Below, piece by piece: positions 8,187 to 16,965 of a stretch of DNA of 32,199 nt. This DNA comes from Deltaproteobacteria bacterium RBG_16_49_23 (lineage in GTDB: Bacteria > Desulfobacterota > BSN033 > UBA1163): NCBI GenBank assembly GCA_001798855.1, contig MGQQ01000124.1, forward strand, positions 1-32,199, in the 5' to 3' direction. Position 1 is the first letter of the stretch; each line of letters starts with the position of its first letter. The notes under the pieces are model-generated. The model was not told the DNA's origin and searched no databases. It saw nothing but the letters and a program-made list of their open reading frames with translations. The translations under genes were made by a program, and so were the position numbers.

Positions 8187-8215
8187 CGTATGTTACCTCC
8201 GCCTTTTTAAAATGA

Positions 8216-8515
8216 GTATCAATTAACCGGTTTGAAATAAACCTTTTAAAATCCCTCCCCTGCCTTCGCCGAAGCGCCTGCCCTCCGCAAGGCTTCTGGA
8301 GGCGGGGCTTCGCGCAGGCATCGCCGCCTCCCTTTGCCCTCCGGGTCGGCTTCCGGCTCGTAGAGCCCTCCAGCTCGGAGAGAGACCGCTCTCTCCGAGC
8401 CAGAGGCTCTTCCCTCTGGGGCGGAGCCTGAGCCGGAGGCTGGGTCGGAGACCAAAGGGAAGAGTCCCGCGTTTTGCGGGATTAGATAACCTTTTTCAAA
8501 AATTTAAAGTATTAT
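8216..8515. mobile_element. MITE-like palindromic element, copy B (largest insert)
   Basis: This copy is inverted relative to copy A: the left end is GTATCAATTAACCGGTTTG and the right end, read inward, is ATAATACTTTAAATTTTTG. Flanking 7-mers are AAAATGA (8209-8215) and TAAATTA (8517-8523), matching at 5 of 7. The interior contains the CCTTCGCCGAAGCG module of copy A in reverse and a CCCTCCGGGTCGG...GGGTCGGAGACC module split by a further palindrome, GGCTCGTAGAGCC through CTCTCCGAGCC and GGCGGAGCC (about 8353-8437). It lies between the M16 gene and the iorAB terminator. Confidence 0.7.
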
Positions 8516-8538
8516 TTAAATTATAAATGGGAGAGGCC

Positions 8539-8576
8539 AAAAAACAAAGGGGCGAAGAGAAATTCTCTTCGCCCCT
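8539..8576 (-). terminator. Rho-independent terminator of iorAB
   Basis: A perfect 14-bp stem, AGGGGCGAAGAGAA (8548-8561) and TTCTCTTCGCCCCT (8563-8576), with a one-base formal centre, so an effective loop of a few bases. On the minus strand it is followed by a U-rich run (TTGTTTTTT, complement of 8539-8547). It lies 20 bp beyond the iorB stop codon. Confidence 0.9.
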
Positions 8577-8596
8577 CTCTCCCGAACAGGATTACC

Positions 8597-9184
8597 CTAC
8601 GAAATGGCTTTCCTTCCTTCTCTGAAGGCATTGAGGTTAAGCTGGTGGACTTTTTCGGGAAGGTGCTGAAGAAGGTTTTTCTCCCAGACCTCTTCCTTAA
8701 TCTCAAAAAAATTGGAAAAGGCGCCAAGGGTGACAATATTGACCGCTCTTGCATCTCCGCATGTAACGGCGATGTCCAAGGCGTTGATCACGAAGGCATT
8801 TCCCTTAAAGAATTTTTTAAATATCTTCTCTACGTCCCCGGGGTATTTCATCTTGCCGAGGTTGACCGCGGGAGGATACATCTCCTGACGGTTGAGGAGC
8901 GCTTTTCCTTCTTTTTTCACCCAGTTGATGTAGCGCAGGCCCTCAAGAAGTTCGAAGGAAATCAGAAAGTCGGCATCGCCATATTTGATCAGAGGTGAAT
9001 AGACCTTCTTTCCGAACCTGAAATGGGTGGTCACGTCCCCGCCCCTCTGCGCCATCCCGTGAACTTCGCTTTTCTTCACATCATAGCCGATTTCATGAAA
9101 GACAGAACAGAGGATATCACTGGCCAGGATGGTTCCCTGACCTCCTACCCCCGATAACAGAACATTGGTCACTTTCTCTTCCAT
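8597..9184 (-). CDS. iorB: Indolepyruvate:ferredoxin oxidoreductase beta subunit
   Basis: A 195-residue protein of the pyruvate/ketoisovalerate oxidoreductase gamma-type domain. It opens VLLSGVGGQGTILASDIL, followed by SEVHGMAQRGGDVTTHFRFG, both signatures of IorB. With IorA it oxidatively decarboxylates aryl-pyruvates (from Trp, Phe and Tyr transamination) to aryl-acetyl-CoA, reducing ferredoxin in the cytoplasm. It starts 9 bp after the iorA stop, with AGGAGGG before the ATG, so the two form an operon. A strong terminator follows. Length is normal for the family. The enzyme is typical of anaerobic amino-acid or aromatic metabolism. Confidence 0.93.
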   Translation of the reverse strand: MEEKVTNVLLSGVGGQGTILASDILCSVFHEIGYDVKKSEVHGMAQRGGDVTTHFRFGKKVYSPLIKYGDADFLISFELLEGLRYINWVKKEGKALLNRQEMYPPAVNLGKMKYPGDVEKIFKKFFKGNAFVINALDIAVTCGDARAVNIVTLGAFSNFFEIKEEVWEKNLLQHLPEKVHQLNLNAFREGRKAIS

Positions 9185-9193
9185 GTTTCCCTC

Positions 9194-11008
9194 CTATGCC
9201 TTCCCTGGAACGATCGATTCAAACTTGCAGATCTGCCGGCAAACGCCGCAACCCGGACATTGTAAGCGATTGATCGAGACGACACCCTTGCGTTTATGTC
9301 CATCCTCTGTCAAAATCTCATCCCCGCTCACCTCTTTCCAGGTGATGGCCGGACATCCGATCTCCAGACACATCCCGCAGCCCCGGCACTTTTCCATTTC
9401 AACCGCGTAATAGGGGTGCTCAAACTGCCTCTTTTCCCTCCGGTGAAGCATGCAGGGGCCATTCATTGTAATGATCACAGAGGGCTCATCCCTTTCGAGC
9501 TCCTCTTTGATGACCTCCATCGTTTCTTTAATATGATACGGGTCCACCTTTCTGACATGTTTGACCCCCAGCGCCCGCACCAAGACCTCAAGGTTAATCT
9601 GATGGGTCGACTCTCCGCCGATGGTGTAACCTGTTCCTGCATGTTCCTGAAGGCCTGTCATTCCGGTTGTTCGGTTGTCAAGAATGATGGTTGTGGCGCT
9701 CCCCTTATTATAAACAATATTCATGAGAGGCGTGATTCCTCCGTGAAGAAAGGTCGAATCTCCTATAACCGAACAGACCTTTCCCAGCCCCCTTCCCTCA
9801 AGGACCTTTGTAGCGCCAAAAGCCGCTCCCACACCGGCTCCCATACAGACCGTGGTATGGATGGCGTTCAGGGGAGGCCCTGCAGCAAGTGTGTAACAGC
9901 CAATATCACCAAAGACAAAAACCCCCAATTTTTTCAGGGCATAGAAGAGGGGTCGGTGTGAACAGGCCGAACAGAGGTTTGGAGGCCTCTTGGGCAGTTC
10001 TTCAGCATTGATTCTCTCTACAGGGGGTTTGTAACGTTTCCCTTTAATGGATTGCTCTATAATCTCCGGGTTGAACTCGTAGAGACTCGGCAGTACATCT
10101 TTCCCGTGGAAGATTTTATAACCCATTGCCTTGATCTCCGTCTCGAAGAAAGGATCGAGCTCCTCCACGATGATCACTTTTTTAACCTTTTGAAAAAATT
10201 CAGCGATCATCTTTCTGGGAAGAGGCCAGACCATACCCAATTTGAAATAGGAATAATTTGGGAATACCTCTTTTGTGTATTGGTAGGAGACGCCGCTTGT
10301 GATGACCCCGATCTTCGAATCGTTGATCTCCATGATATTGTGTTTGAAATCATCGGCAAAGGCTTCTAACTTTTTCATCCTCTCCTCAACGACGAGCCTT
10401 CTCTGCCGAACATAGATGGGGACCATTGTATATTTCGGCGCATCTTTCATATCGAGGCCGATGGGGATGAGCGACTCCTTCCGGTCTTCCAGTATAACAG
10501 GTGAAAAGGAGTGGGAAATCCGGGTCTCCGTTCTTAGAAGCACAGGAGTGTCGAACTGTTCGCTCAGGTCAAATGCCAGTTTGACGAAGTCTTTACACTC
10601 CTGGGAGTCGGAAGGTTCGATCATAGGAGCTTTCCCGAATCTTGCCCAGTGACGGCTGTCCTGTTCATTCTGTGAGCTGTGGGCGTAAGGATCATCGGCA
10701 ACAAGGATCACAAGCCCGCCCTTAACACCGGTATAGGAGAGTGTCATAAAGGGATCTGAGGCGACATTTAAACCAACATGCTTCATACAGACCAGAGCCC
10801 TGGCGCCGGCAAACGAGGCGCCGATCGATACTTCAAGAGCAACCTTTTCGTTTGGAGACCATTCGGCTTGAATATCATTCTTATACAGACTGGCAATAGC
10901 AAGAAGGACCTCACTGCTCGGCGTACCCGGATAGGCGCAGGCTACTTTCACCCCTGCTTCCCATGCCCCTCTGGCAATTGCATAATTCCCCTGTAATATC
11001 TTTTCCAT
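9194..11008 (-). CDS. iorA: Indolepyruvate:ferredoxin oxidoreductase alpha subunit
   Basis: About 604 residues from the ATG at 11008, chosen because GAGGAGG lies 5 nt upstream; an in-frame start at 11041 would place that site inside the gene. The N-terminal pyrimidine-binding domain has AYPGTPSSEV (26-35). The TPP-binding domain has GDIGCYTLAAGPP and the motif GDSTFLHGG (416-424) ending at N430. The C-terminus is a two-[4Fe-4S] ferredoxin domain with cysteines at about 541, 544, 547, 552 and 584, 587, 590, 594. It is the catalytic, TPP-carrying subunit. Upstream, TTGACA at 11087-11092 (minus strand) is a consensus -35 box, but I see no convincing -10 at the right spacing. Confidence 0.95.
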   Translation of the reverse strand: MEKILQGNYAIARGAWEAGVKVACAYPGTPSSEVLLAIASLYKNDIQAEWSPNEKVALEVSIGASFAGARALVCMKHVGLNVASDPFMTLSYTGVKGGLVILVADDPYAHSSQNEQDSRHWARFGKAPMIEPSDSQECKDFVKLAFDLSEQFDTPVLLRTETRISHSFSPVILEDRKESLIPIGLDMKDAPKYTMVPIYVRQRRLVVEERMKKLEAFADDFKHNIMEINDSKIGVITSGVSYQYTKEVFPNYSYFKLGMVWPLPRKMIAEFFQKVKKVIIVEELDPFFETEIKAMGYKIFHGKDVLPSLYEFNPEIIEQSIKGKRYKPPVERINAEELPKRPPNLCSACSHRPLFYALKKLGVFVFGDIGCYTLAAGPPLNAIHTTVCMGAGVGAAFGATKVLEGRGLGKVCSVIGDSTFLHGGITPLMNIVYNKGSATTIILDNRTTGMTGLQEHAGTGYTIGGESTHQINLEVLVRALGVKHVRKVDPYHIKETMEVIKEELERDEPSVIITMNGPCMLHRREKRQFEHPYYAVEMEKCRGCGMCLEIGCPAITWKEVSGDEILTEDGHKRKGVVSINRLQCPGCGVCRQICKFESIVPGKA

Positions 11009-11114
11009 AATAGCCTCCTCGATTCCTTCCCATTCCTCCATCTGACTATGTAATATTTATCACAAATTTACTGAAATAACCTAATTTGTCAAGTGAAATA
11101 TTTAACTTACTCCA

Positions 11115-11816
11115 TTATTTCTCAAAAATAGATACCTTCCTGAGAACGGAATTGGCTGATGATGATTTTGGAGAGACTTTTAAAAAAGTCCTGTAATTCT
11201 CAAGGGCTTCATCGTTTTTGCCTAACTTCTCATAGCACCTTGCTATATTCAAATAAGCCCCTGCCCAATTAAAACGCTCACCCAATTTGATAATCTCCTG
11301 ATAGGCTTTCACCGCTTTTTCATAATCTTTCTTTCCCTCATGGGCATACCCTAACCCCTCAAGGGCAAAGAGCTGATAGAGCCTTTCCTTATCTGCCCTC
11401 TTAAGGAACCCTTGATAGGCATTGATCGCCTCATCAAATTCACCCAGGCGAAGGTGAATGGCTCCTTTATAGAGGAGAGAGGATCTCGCTGAGGAGGTTC
11501 GCGTATAGGTCTTGATCACCTCTTCAAATCCTTCCAGCGCTTTTTTATACTCGGCTGGCGAGGCTTCACGGTATGGAGAACTGACCATCTGATAGGCCTC
11601 AAGGGATAACATAAATTTTTGAGTCGCCTCATCCTCCTTTCTCTGATCCCACATTCTGAAAAGAAAGAAGGATAAGAAAAGAACCAGAACGAGAAGTGCG
11701 CCGATGGCCATCTTTTTAATATGTTGACTGACAAAGAGAAAGGCCTTTTCCGTGACACTGAGAAATTCATCCGGCTGTTTCAACTTTTTCTTCGTAATCT
11801 TCTTCTTTACCTTCAT
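11115..11816 (-). CDS. Membrane-anchored TPR protein (YfgM-like)
   Basis: A 233-residue protein with a basic cytoplasmic N-terminus (KVKKKITKKKLK), one transmembrane helix at about 36-54 (MAIGALLVLVLFLSFFLF), and then TPR-like helices: ARSSLLYKGAIHLRLGEFDE, YQLFALEGLGYAHEGKKDYE, WAGAYLNIARCYEKLGKNDE. The layout (lysine-rich N-tail, single anchor, periplasmic TPRs) matches the YfgM/TPR_21 group. YfgM in Escherichia coli associates with the Sec translocon and periplasmic chaperones; that role here is only a possibility. AAGGGG precedes the ATG. It lies 162 bp downstream of selB, so co-transcription is uncertain. Confidence 0.75.
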   Translation of the reverse strand: MKVKKKITKKKLKQPDEFLSVTEKAFLFVSQHIKKMAIGALLVLVLFLSFFLFRMWDQRKEDEATQKFMLSLEAYQMVSSPYREASPAEYKKALEGFEEVIKTYTRTSSARSSLLYKGAIHLRLGEFDEAINAYQGFLKRADKERLYQLFALEGLGYAHEGKKDYEKAVKAYQEIIKLGERFNWAGAYLNIARCYEKLGKNDEALENYRTFLKVSPKSSSANSVLRKVSIFEK

Positions 11817-11978
11817 CGTTAGCCCCTTTCTAAAAATTTAAAGTTTAGTCTAAAGGAAACGGTAGAGAGACCCGTATCGTAAATAGAAGGCTACGTTCAT
11901 CGTCTTTTAATTCTTTTCACGTAACCGTTACCGATGACCGAAACGGGCTGCGTGACCGTAACCTTAACCCGTTTGTGT
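11817..11978. other. Non-coding gap with GTAACGG/CCGTAAC-type degenerate repeats
   Basis: Between selB and the TPR gene the sequence is rich in short variants of GTAAC, GGTAACGG and CGTGACCG. On the minus strand one reading frame stays open past the selB stop (…KVTVTQPVSVIGNGYVKRI) but has no start codon. I read it as a degenerate intergenic repeat rather than a gene. Confidence 0.4.
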
Positions 11979-13895
11979 TCACCCTTCTTTGCCGGCTCTT
12001 AAAACCCTCTTGTCTCCCAGTCGAAGGGTCAATTTGATCTGGTCAAAATACTCAATCAAGGGGATGACATACTTTCTCGAGGCTCCGGTCATCTCCTTGA
12101 ATTGGGGGGTGGTGATCTCCCTGTTCTTCCTTAAAAATTGGACTAGATTCTCCTTCACCTGTTCAAAGGGAGTGCGATGAAAATAGATTCCACTCCTAAT
12201 CTTCACCAGGATACCTTCATGAACAAGATGTTCGAAGATGGCCAAGATGCCCGCCTCTTCCTCGGACCATACTTCGGACAATTCTTTTGGAGAGGGAGGT
12301 TGGAGACCTCCCTTCAGAATGGTCTCTTCCACCTTTTTTACCAGGCCTTTCTCGTCGGATGAGGAGACACGGTGCCCCGGCAACCTTAACTTATCTTTCT
12401 CCAGAACGATCTTGTCTGACCGGATAAGCTCGCCGATCATGATTTGAAAGAGCTTAATATCCAGATCGCCCGGAAGTTTCGTCCTCAACTCTTCCTTTGC
12501 CAGGCCGGACTTCATCGGAAACCGCCCATGGAATTCCTTCAACTGGGACAGGATCACCTCCCTCAGCTCCCGGTATTGAGAACAATCAACAACCTTAAGT
12601 TTCTCCGGATCGATCAGAACAAGCTCCCCTTTCTCAACCTTCCTCCTTAGAATGGCTCGGGCCTCGTTAGGAGCCATGGCTACGCGTTTCAGGAGGTCAT
12701 CCAGCGCCATCCCCCCGATGCCCGAATGCAGGATATGTTGACGGAGAGCGTCCTCTCTGGTTCCGTCCCTGAGGAGGGTTAAATCGGAGATCACCTTCTC
12801 TGAAAACCGTTTATGTTTATCTGGATGGGTATCCAGAATCACCCCTCCTCCGCATGTCTGAATAACCGATGAACCCCGTATCACAAAGCGATCCTGAGGT
12901 AACGCCACAACAGGCCTGTCTAATCTCAACTGGACAAACCCTCCCTCTCCCGGGGACAACTCCTCCCGATCCATGAGGTAGATGGAGGCGGCAGCCAGAT
13001 TCGTGCCGATATGAAACCGCTGGATCGTTCTGTTCTTGAGCGGTCTCGGAGCATTGGGTAAGTATTCCAGATAGGCGTCAATGATTCTTGTCGGGGTAAG
13101 GGTGTGGGGCCGGGCAAGGACATCTCCCCTGTTGACATCGGATGTCTCGATTCCTTGAATATTGACGGCTGCACGCTGCCCGGCTTCCGCTTTTTCCACG
13201 GATTGATTATAGACCTGTATATTCCGGATCTTGCCTTCCCTACCGGAGGGAAGGATTTCCAGAGTCTCCCCCAGCGTAATTCCGCCGGAGACGATTGTCC
13301 CTGTTGCCACCGTGCCGAATCCTTTCATGATGAAAACCCGGTCAATGGGCAATCGGAAAAGGCCAACGGAGGATCTCTCCTCAACCTTTTGCGAAAGATG
13401 GTCGAGGACTGAGATCAATTGTGGGATCCCCTCGCCTGTGGTCGAAGAGACAGCCAGAATGGGGGCCTCCTTCAAGAAGGTATTCCTGACAGCATCCGTT
13501 ACTTCCTCCCTCACCATGTCCAAGAGTTCCCGGTCGACCAGATCCATCTTGGTGAGGATGATCAATCCTTTTTTGACTCTCAGAAGAGTACAGATATCGA
13601 GATGTTCCTTTGTCTGCGGCATCACCCCCTCGTCACCCGCAATGACGAGGGCGACCAGATCAATCCCCCATGCTCCGGCCACCATATGTTTAACAAATCT
13701 TTCATGGCCTGGCACATCGACAATACCCAGCCGGATGCCGCTGGGGAGGTCCAGAAAGGTGAATCCCAATTCAATCGTAATCCCTCTCTCCTTCTCCTCC
13801 TTTAACCGATCTGTATCTACCCCGGTTAGGGCTTTGACCAGGGAGGTCTTTCCATGATCGATATGTCCTGCCGTACCGAGAATCACATGTTTCAT
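11979..13895 (-). CDS. selB: Selenocysteine-specific translation elongation factor SelB
   Basis: A 638-residue protein. The GTPase signatures are all present: G1 GHIDHGKT (10-17), G3 DVPGH (60-64), G4 TKMD (114-117). The EF-Tu-like barrel domains follow ([20 protein letters not shown]), and the C-terminal winged-helix modules that bind the SECIS RNA hairpin make up the last 250 or so residues ([19 protein letters not shown]). SelB delivers Sec-tRNA to in-frame UGA codons. GAGG lies 8 nt before the ATG. No selA, selC or selD is visible nearby, and I see no selenoprotein gene in this window. Its presence implies that the host makes selenoproteins. Confidence 0.95.
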   Translation of the reverse strand: MKHVILGTAGHIDHGKTSLVKALTGVDTDRLKEEKERGITIELGFTFLDLPSGIRLGIVDVPGHERFVKHMVAGAWGIDLVALVIAGDEGVMPQTKEHLDICTLLRVKKGLIILTKMDLVDRELLDMVREEVTDAVRNTFLKEAPILAVSSTTGEGIPQLISVLDHLSQKVEERSSVGLFRLPIDRVFIMKGFGTVATGTIVSGGITLGETLEILPSGREGKIRNIQVYNQSVEKAEAGQRAAVNIQGIETSDVNRGDVLARPHTLTPTRIIDAYLEYLPNAPRPLKNRTIQRFHIGTNLAAASIYLMDREELSPGEGGFVQLRLDRPVVALPQDRFVIRGSSVIQTCGGGVILDTHPDKHKRFSEKVISDLTLLRDGTREDALRQHILHSGIGGMALDDLLKRVAMAPNEARAILRRKVEKGELVLIDPEKLKVVDCSQYRELREVILSQLKEFHGRFPMKSGLAKEELRTKLPGDLDIKLFQIMIGELIRSDKIVLEKDKLRLPGHRVSSSDEKGLVKKVEETILKGGLQPPSPKELSEVWSEEEAGILAIFEHLVHEGILVKIRSGIYFHRTPFEQVKENLVQFLRKNREITTPQFKEMTGASRKYVIPLIEYFDQIKLTLRLGDKRVLRAGKEG

Positions 13896-14500
13896 GATCT
13901 ATCCCTCAGAAGCGCTTTCTAAAGATAACAAAAAAGGCCTCTCTGTTTCAACCCTGATTTCGCACCGCTTCCTTCTTCCAGTGGAAGGTGAACAGATTTA
14001 AAATTCCGGTACGATCGAAACAACCTGTCCCCAAAGGTGAGCTTAAGGTGGATGAAAGGGGTGGGTTGATTTTCCTGCTGTTGCGATCAATGGAGTCATC
14101 TCTTATCGATTCAGATTGGATTTACGGAGGATAGGAGACGCAATCAATTTAGAATCAAGATGAAGCAGGGGATATCGCCCTTAAAGTCAAGAAAATCAAG
14201 GCCTGCAGAAGGATACACTGCGGATGTGTAAATCCTGTGGAAAAAAATGAGTTTTGCCTCTTAACCCATTCATTTCATTGCAAAAAGAAATGAACCTATA
14301 CATGGCGTTTAAAATAGTCCTCTTATTTCAATAAGTTAGTTTGTTGTGATTGGGCAATATAAAAATACAATATCTTGTGACTTTCTGCTCCCGCCGGACC
14401 ATGCCGCTGTTCATAACATGTTTAAATATTCCCCCGGCCCAGGCTTTTCTGCCCATTATCTCTAACCAAAAAAAAATAAATTTCCCGAATAATCTCCTCC
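13896..14500. other. Gene-free stretch upstream of selB
   Basis: About 600 bp with no frame on either strand that looks protein-like. I checked for a tRNA-Sec or other tRNA and found no T-arm with a matching acceptor. It probably holds the selB leader and promoter, but no convincing -35/-10 pair is visible. The right part is AT-rich (14230-14480). Confidence 0.4.
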
Positions 14501-14637
14501 CCCTTTCGATGGGGGAGGGTGAGGGTGGCCGCCGGCTCAGAGAGCCTCTGGCTCGGAGAGGGGTGGACAAAATAGAGACCATCTGGTCCCCCCTCCCCTT
14601 CATCCCCTCCCGCGGTGGGGAGGGGAGTTTCTATTAG
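14501..14637. repeat. GC-rich palindromic mosaic sharing modules with copy B
   Basis: Contains CTCCCCCTTTCGATGGGGGAG, GGCTCAGAGAGCC, TCTGGCTCGGAGAGGGGTGG and CCTCCCGCGGTGGGGAGGGG. The GGCCGCCGGCTC...GCTCGGAGAGG segment is the reverse complement of part of 26945-27020 with an internal deletion. The outer ends of the MITE-like elements are not present. Confidence 0.55.
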
Positions 14638-14665
14638 AGATTTCAAAAAATGTAACGGGGTTAAT

Positions 14666-14694
14666 AAAAAAGGGGAGAAAATCTCCCCTTTTTT
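14666..14694. terminator. Terminator hairpin after the HU gene
   Basis: Stem GGGGAGA (14672-14678) and TCTCCCC (14682-14688), with AAA loop, extended by A-run and T-run on the two sides. On the minus strand the hairpin ends in a U-run, so it terminates the HU transcript; the T-run on the plus strand makes it potentially bidirectional. Confidence 0.85.
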
Positions 14695-14722
14695 ATTTAG
14701 AATGCATCAGAATTTTTTAAAA

Positions 14723-14995
14723 TTACTTTACTGCACTTTTTAGAAGATTTCCTGCTTTGAATTTGGCTACTTTTGCGGCAGGAATTTTAATCTCCTTTCC
14801 TGTCTGAGGATTTCTCCCTATCCTCGCTTTCCTCTTCTTCACAGAAAAAGTCCCGAATCCGGGAAGGGACAACTTGTCTCCCTTTTTAAGAGCCTTTGTC
14901 ACAGTGGCCGTAAAGGCATTCAGGGCTTTTTCGGCCGATGCTTTGGGCACCTTGGCTTCCTTTCCAATCGCAGTTACCAATTCCGCCTTCGTCAT
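14723..14995 (-). CDS. HU-family DNA-binding protein
   Basis: A 90-residue histone-like protein, full length for HU. It starts MTKAELVTAIGKEAKVPKAS, has the central LSLPGFGTFSVKKRKAR strand pair, and the DNA-minor-groove arm RIGRNPQTGKEIKIPAAKVA with the intercalating proline in RNPQTG. HU dimers bend and compact DNA. It appears monocistronic: a promoter-like pair lies at 15054-15083, a strong site GGAGGAGGTGA lies before the ATG, and a terminator lies at 14666-14694. HU rather than IHF is suggested by the arm sequence. Confidence 0.95.
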   Translation of the reverse strand: MTKAELVTAIGKEAKVPKASAEKALNAFTATVTKALKKGDKLSLPGFGTFSVKKRKARIGRNPQTGKEIKIPAAKVAKFKAGNLLKSAVK

Positions 14996-15053
14996 TTAAA
15001 TCACCTCCTCCTTTTTTTGAAATCATATTTTTGCCCTATTAAAATTGAAGCCC

Positions 15054-15083
15054 ATCATAAATCACCGCTATTTTAAAAGTCAA
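15054..15083 (-). promoter_or_regulatory. Sigma70-type promoter for the HU gene
   Basis: Minus-strand -35 TTGACT (15078-15083) and -10 TATGAT (15054-15059), with an 18-bp spacer. It sits about 60 bp upstream of the HU ATG and immediately after the HD-protein stop codon. Confidence 0.6.
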
Positions 15084-15088
15084 GTTTT

Positions 15089-15712
15089 TTATTTTTTAAA
15101 ATCCACCCTCCTTCTCCCGATCTCACCGGAGGGGTTCCCCACACCGGGCTCCTCCCTGCGCCTTTCACCCGCTTCAAACAAATGGTCCTGGAGATGATCC
15201 GGATCGATCTCCAAAATCGAAAAGATTTTTCTTTCAATCTCAAAAGTGGCCTTCCTCAGATCTTCTAATAGCTCCAGGGCTCTCTGGCTCTTCCCGTATC
15301 GTCCCTTGAGGTCTTCAAACCTCTCATTGAGGGAGACGATCCGGTCATGTTGAACCCGTTTATCGGCATAATTGACCACTTCCTCTTCGGATACCCATGA
15401 GGGATCCATCTCTTTCGATAAATGGATATGCTCCGCGATCACATCCCCTATCCTCTCGTACCCTATCTCCTTCAAGAGCCTTGAACCTGTCAGGGCATGG
15501 TCTTCTTTTGTCCTGAGACACTCGGTTTTGGTCACGTCGTGAAGCAGGGCGGCGGCTTCCACCAGGGGAATATCGATCCTCTGCCCTTTTCTGTTGAGTT
15601 CGGTGGAAAGAAAGAGGGCCACCCTTGCCACTTCGATGCTATGATCGATGATGTTCTCAAGCATCGCATAACGGACCATCACTCTCAAACAGTCATCTCT
15701 TGTCGGAATCAT
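15089..15712 (-). CDS. HD-domain metal-dependent phosphohydrolase
   Basis: A 207-residue HD-superfamily protein. Likely metal ligands are H24 (IIDHSIEVARVA), H58-D59 (ALLHDVTK) and D117 (VNYADKRV), with H72 and H95 as additional candidates. The fold is a compact all-helical HD domain (about 15-150) followed by a charged tail (ERRREEPG...RRRVDFKK). Family members hydrolyse nucleotides, cyclic dinucleotides or other phosphates; the substrate here cannot be told from sequence. Its ATG overlaps the rmuC stop (ATGA at 15709-15712), so it is translationally coupled to RmuC. An HD hydrolase downstream of rmuC hints at a nucleic-acid-related role, but this is inference. Confidence 0.8.
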   Translation of the reverse strand: MIPTRDDCLRVMVRYAMLENIIDHSIEVARVALFLSTELNRKGQRIDIPLVEAAALLHDVTKTECLRTKEDHALTGSRLLKEIGYERIGDVIAEHIHLSKEMDPSWVSEEEVVNYADKRVQHDRIVSLNERFEDLKGRYGKSQRALELLEDLRKATFEIERKIFSILEIDPDHLQDHLFEAGERRREEPGVGNPSGEIGRRRVDFKK

Positions 15713-16854
15713 TCTATCTTCTCGTTTTTTGATTCATTTGTTTTTTCAGGCAAAGGCGAAGCGGGCTGGCTCTCGATCTGCTCCAGTTTGAAGCCGAATT
15801 TATCCAGACGTCTCCTCGCCTCTTCATATTTATTCATCGCATTGGTAATATGTTTTCCGACTAACTGGAAGTCTCCTTGAAAGGCCTCCAATTCTTTACT
15901 CAGACCTGAAAGGGAATCCAGAATGCGATGGGCATCCCTCTCGATCTTCAATCCCCTTAATCCGAGGACGATCACCTGGAGATAGGCGAAGAAGGAATTG
16001 GGCGAAACCGGGATGACCTTCTTTTTTAGCGCATAATTCAGAATCCCTTTCTCCTCTCCAAAGGCCTCATCCTTTGTAATGGTCTCATAATAGATATTTT
16101 CTGCGGGGATATAGAGCAGGGCAAAATCGTAAGTCCCTTCCTGGGGCAGAATATATTTGTTGGCAATATCGTCAATATGTTTCTTCACATCTCTCGAAAA
16201 GGCCTTCTGAGAGGCCTTCTTCTCCTCCTCGGTTTTGCACTCAATGAGCCGTTTGAAATTATCGAGCGGGAATTTGGAATCGATGGGGACAAGCCGTTCT
16301 CCCAGCCTGACTACGGCGTCCACCCGCTCTCCGCTCGAAAACGAGTATTGAAGGGTAAAGAATTCGGGCGGAAGAACCTGAGACAGCAGCTCTCCCAGAA
16401 ATTGTTCCCCCAATCCCCCCCTCAGTTTCGGGGGCTGGAGAATCTCCTGAAGCGTAGCGATATCTTTCCCTACTTCAAAGATTCGCTTGCTGGACTCTGA
16501 AAGCTCTCCGATATTCTTCTGCACATCCCCGATCACCCTGGCGGCATTATCCAGCCGCTTGCTGATCTCTCCGCTTGAATTTTGAAGCTGCCGGTTGACC
16601 TGATCGGTAATCCCCCTTAGTTGTGCATTAATGGCATCCTGCTGCTGGGAAAGCTGGGAGATATTTCTGGCAAGACCGTCATTCATCTGCTCTCTCAACT
16701 TTTCAATCTGCTGCTGAATCAAGCCCCATACGGTCTGGGTGGACTGATCTTTTCTCAACTCTTCTGCTATCTTCTTCCACCTCTGCTCCATCACGAAGAA
16801 AAAAACCACCGCCAGAGCGATGATCACTCCTGAGAGAATATAGATTCCTTCCAT
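15709..16854 (-). CDS. rmuC: RmuC family DNA recombination protein
   Basis: A 381-residue protein with an N-terminal membrane anchor (about 5-22, YILSGVIIALAVVFFFVM), a long coiled coil (about 25-135), and the RmuC nuclease-like domain (about 140-345). The core has RGGLGEQFLGELLSQVLPPEF, then the PD-(D/E)XK-like motif RLVPIDSKFPLDNF with IDSKFP at 191-196, and IPAENIYYETI. RmuC limits inversions at short inverted repeats in E. coli, which is noteworthy in a genome full of palindromes. GAGGAAG precedes the ATG. It forms a two-gene unit with the HD protein. Confidence 0.92.
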   Translation of the reverse strand: MEGIYILSGVIIALAVVFFFVMEQRWKKIAEELRKDQSTQTVWGLIQQQIEKLREQMNDGLARNISQLSQQQDAINAQLRGITDQVNRQLQNSSGEISKRLDNAARVIGDVQKNIGELSESSKRIFEVGKDIATLQEILQPPKLRGGLGEQFLGELLSQVLPPEFFTLQYSFSSGERVDAVVRLGERLVPIDSKFPLDNFKRLIECKTEEEKKASQKAFSRDVKKHIDDIANKYILPQEGTYDFALLYIPAENIYYETITKDEAFGEEKGILNYALKKKVIPVSPNSFFAYLQVIVLGLRGLKIERDAHRILDSLSGLSKELEAFQGDFQLVGKHITNAMNKYEEARRRLDKFGFKLEQIESQPASPLPEKTNESKNEKIE

Positions 16855-16880
16855 GCTTCTTCCTCAAAAGGTGATGATTT

Positions 16881-16961
16881 ACCCCTTCAGAAAGCCCCGC
16901 TGCTCGCCCCGTGTCAAGCTTCGCTTGTATCGGGGCTCGCAGCGGGGCTTTCTAACGGGGT
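16881..16961. repeat. 81-nt nested hairpin between rmuC and the lipoprotein gene
   Basis: Concentric arms: ACCCC/GGGGT (16881-16885, 16957-16961), GAAAGCCCCGCTGC/GCAGCGGGGCTTTC (16890-16903, 16939-16952), GCCCCG/CGGGGC (16906-16911, 16931-16936) and CAAGC/GCTTG (16915-16919, 16923-16927) round a TTC loop. Between the arms are short symmetric mismatches. There is no long U-run on either side, so it is not a textbook terminator, though it may attenuate transcription into rmuC. Confidence 0.85.
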
Positions 16962-16965
16962 TTAC

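Noticed and set aside
11817..11978. A small reading frame running on from the selB stop region
   Set aside because: It lacks a start codon and consists of degenerate GTAACGG-type repeats.
14343..14372. Plus-strand TTGTGA-16 bp-TACAAT promoter-like pair
   Set aside because: Nothing on the plus strand downstream is a gene; the region is AT-rich and such pairs are expected by chance.
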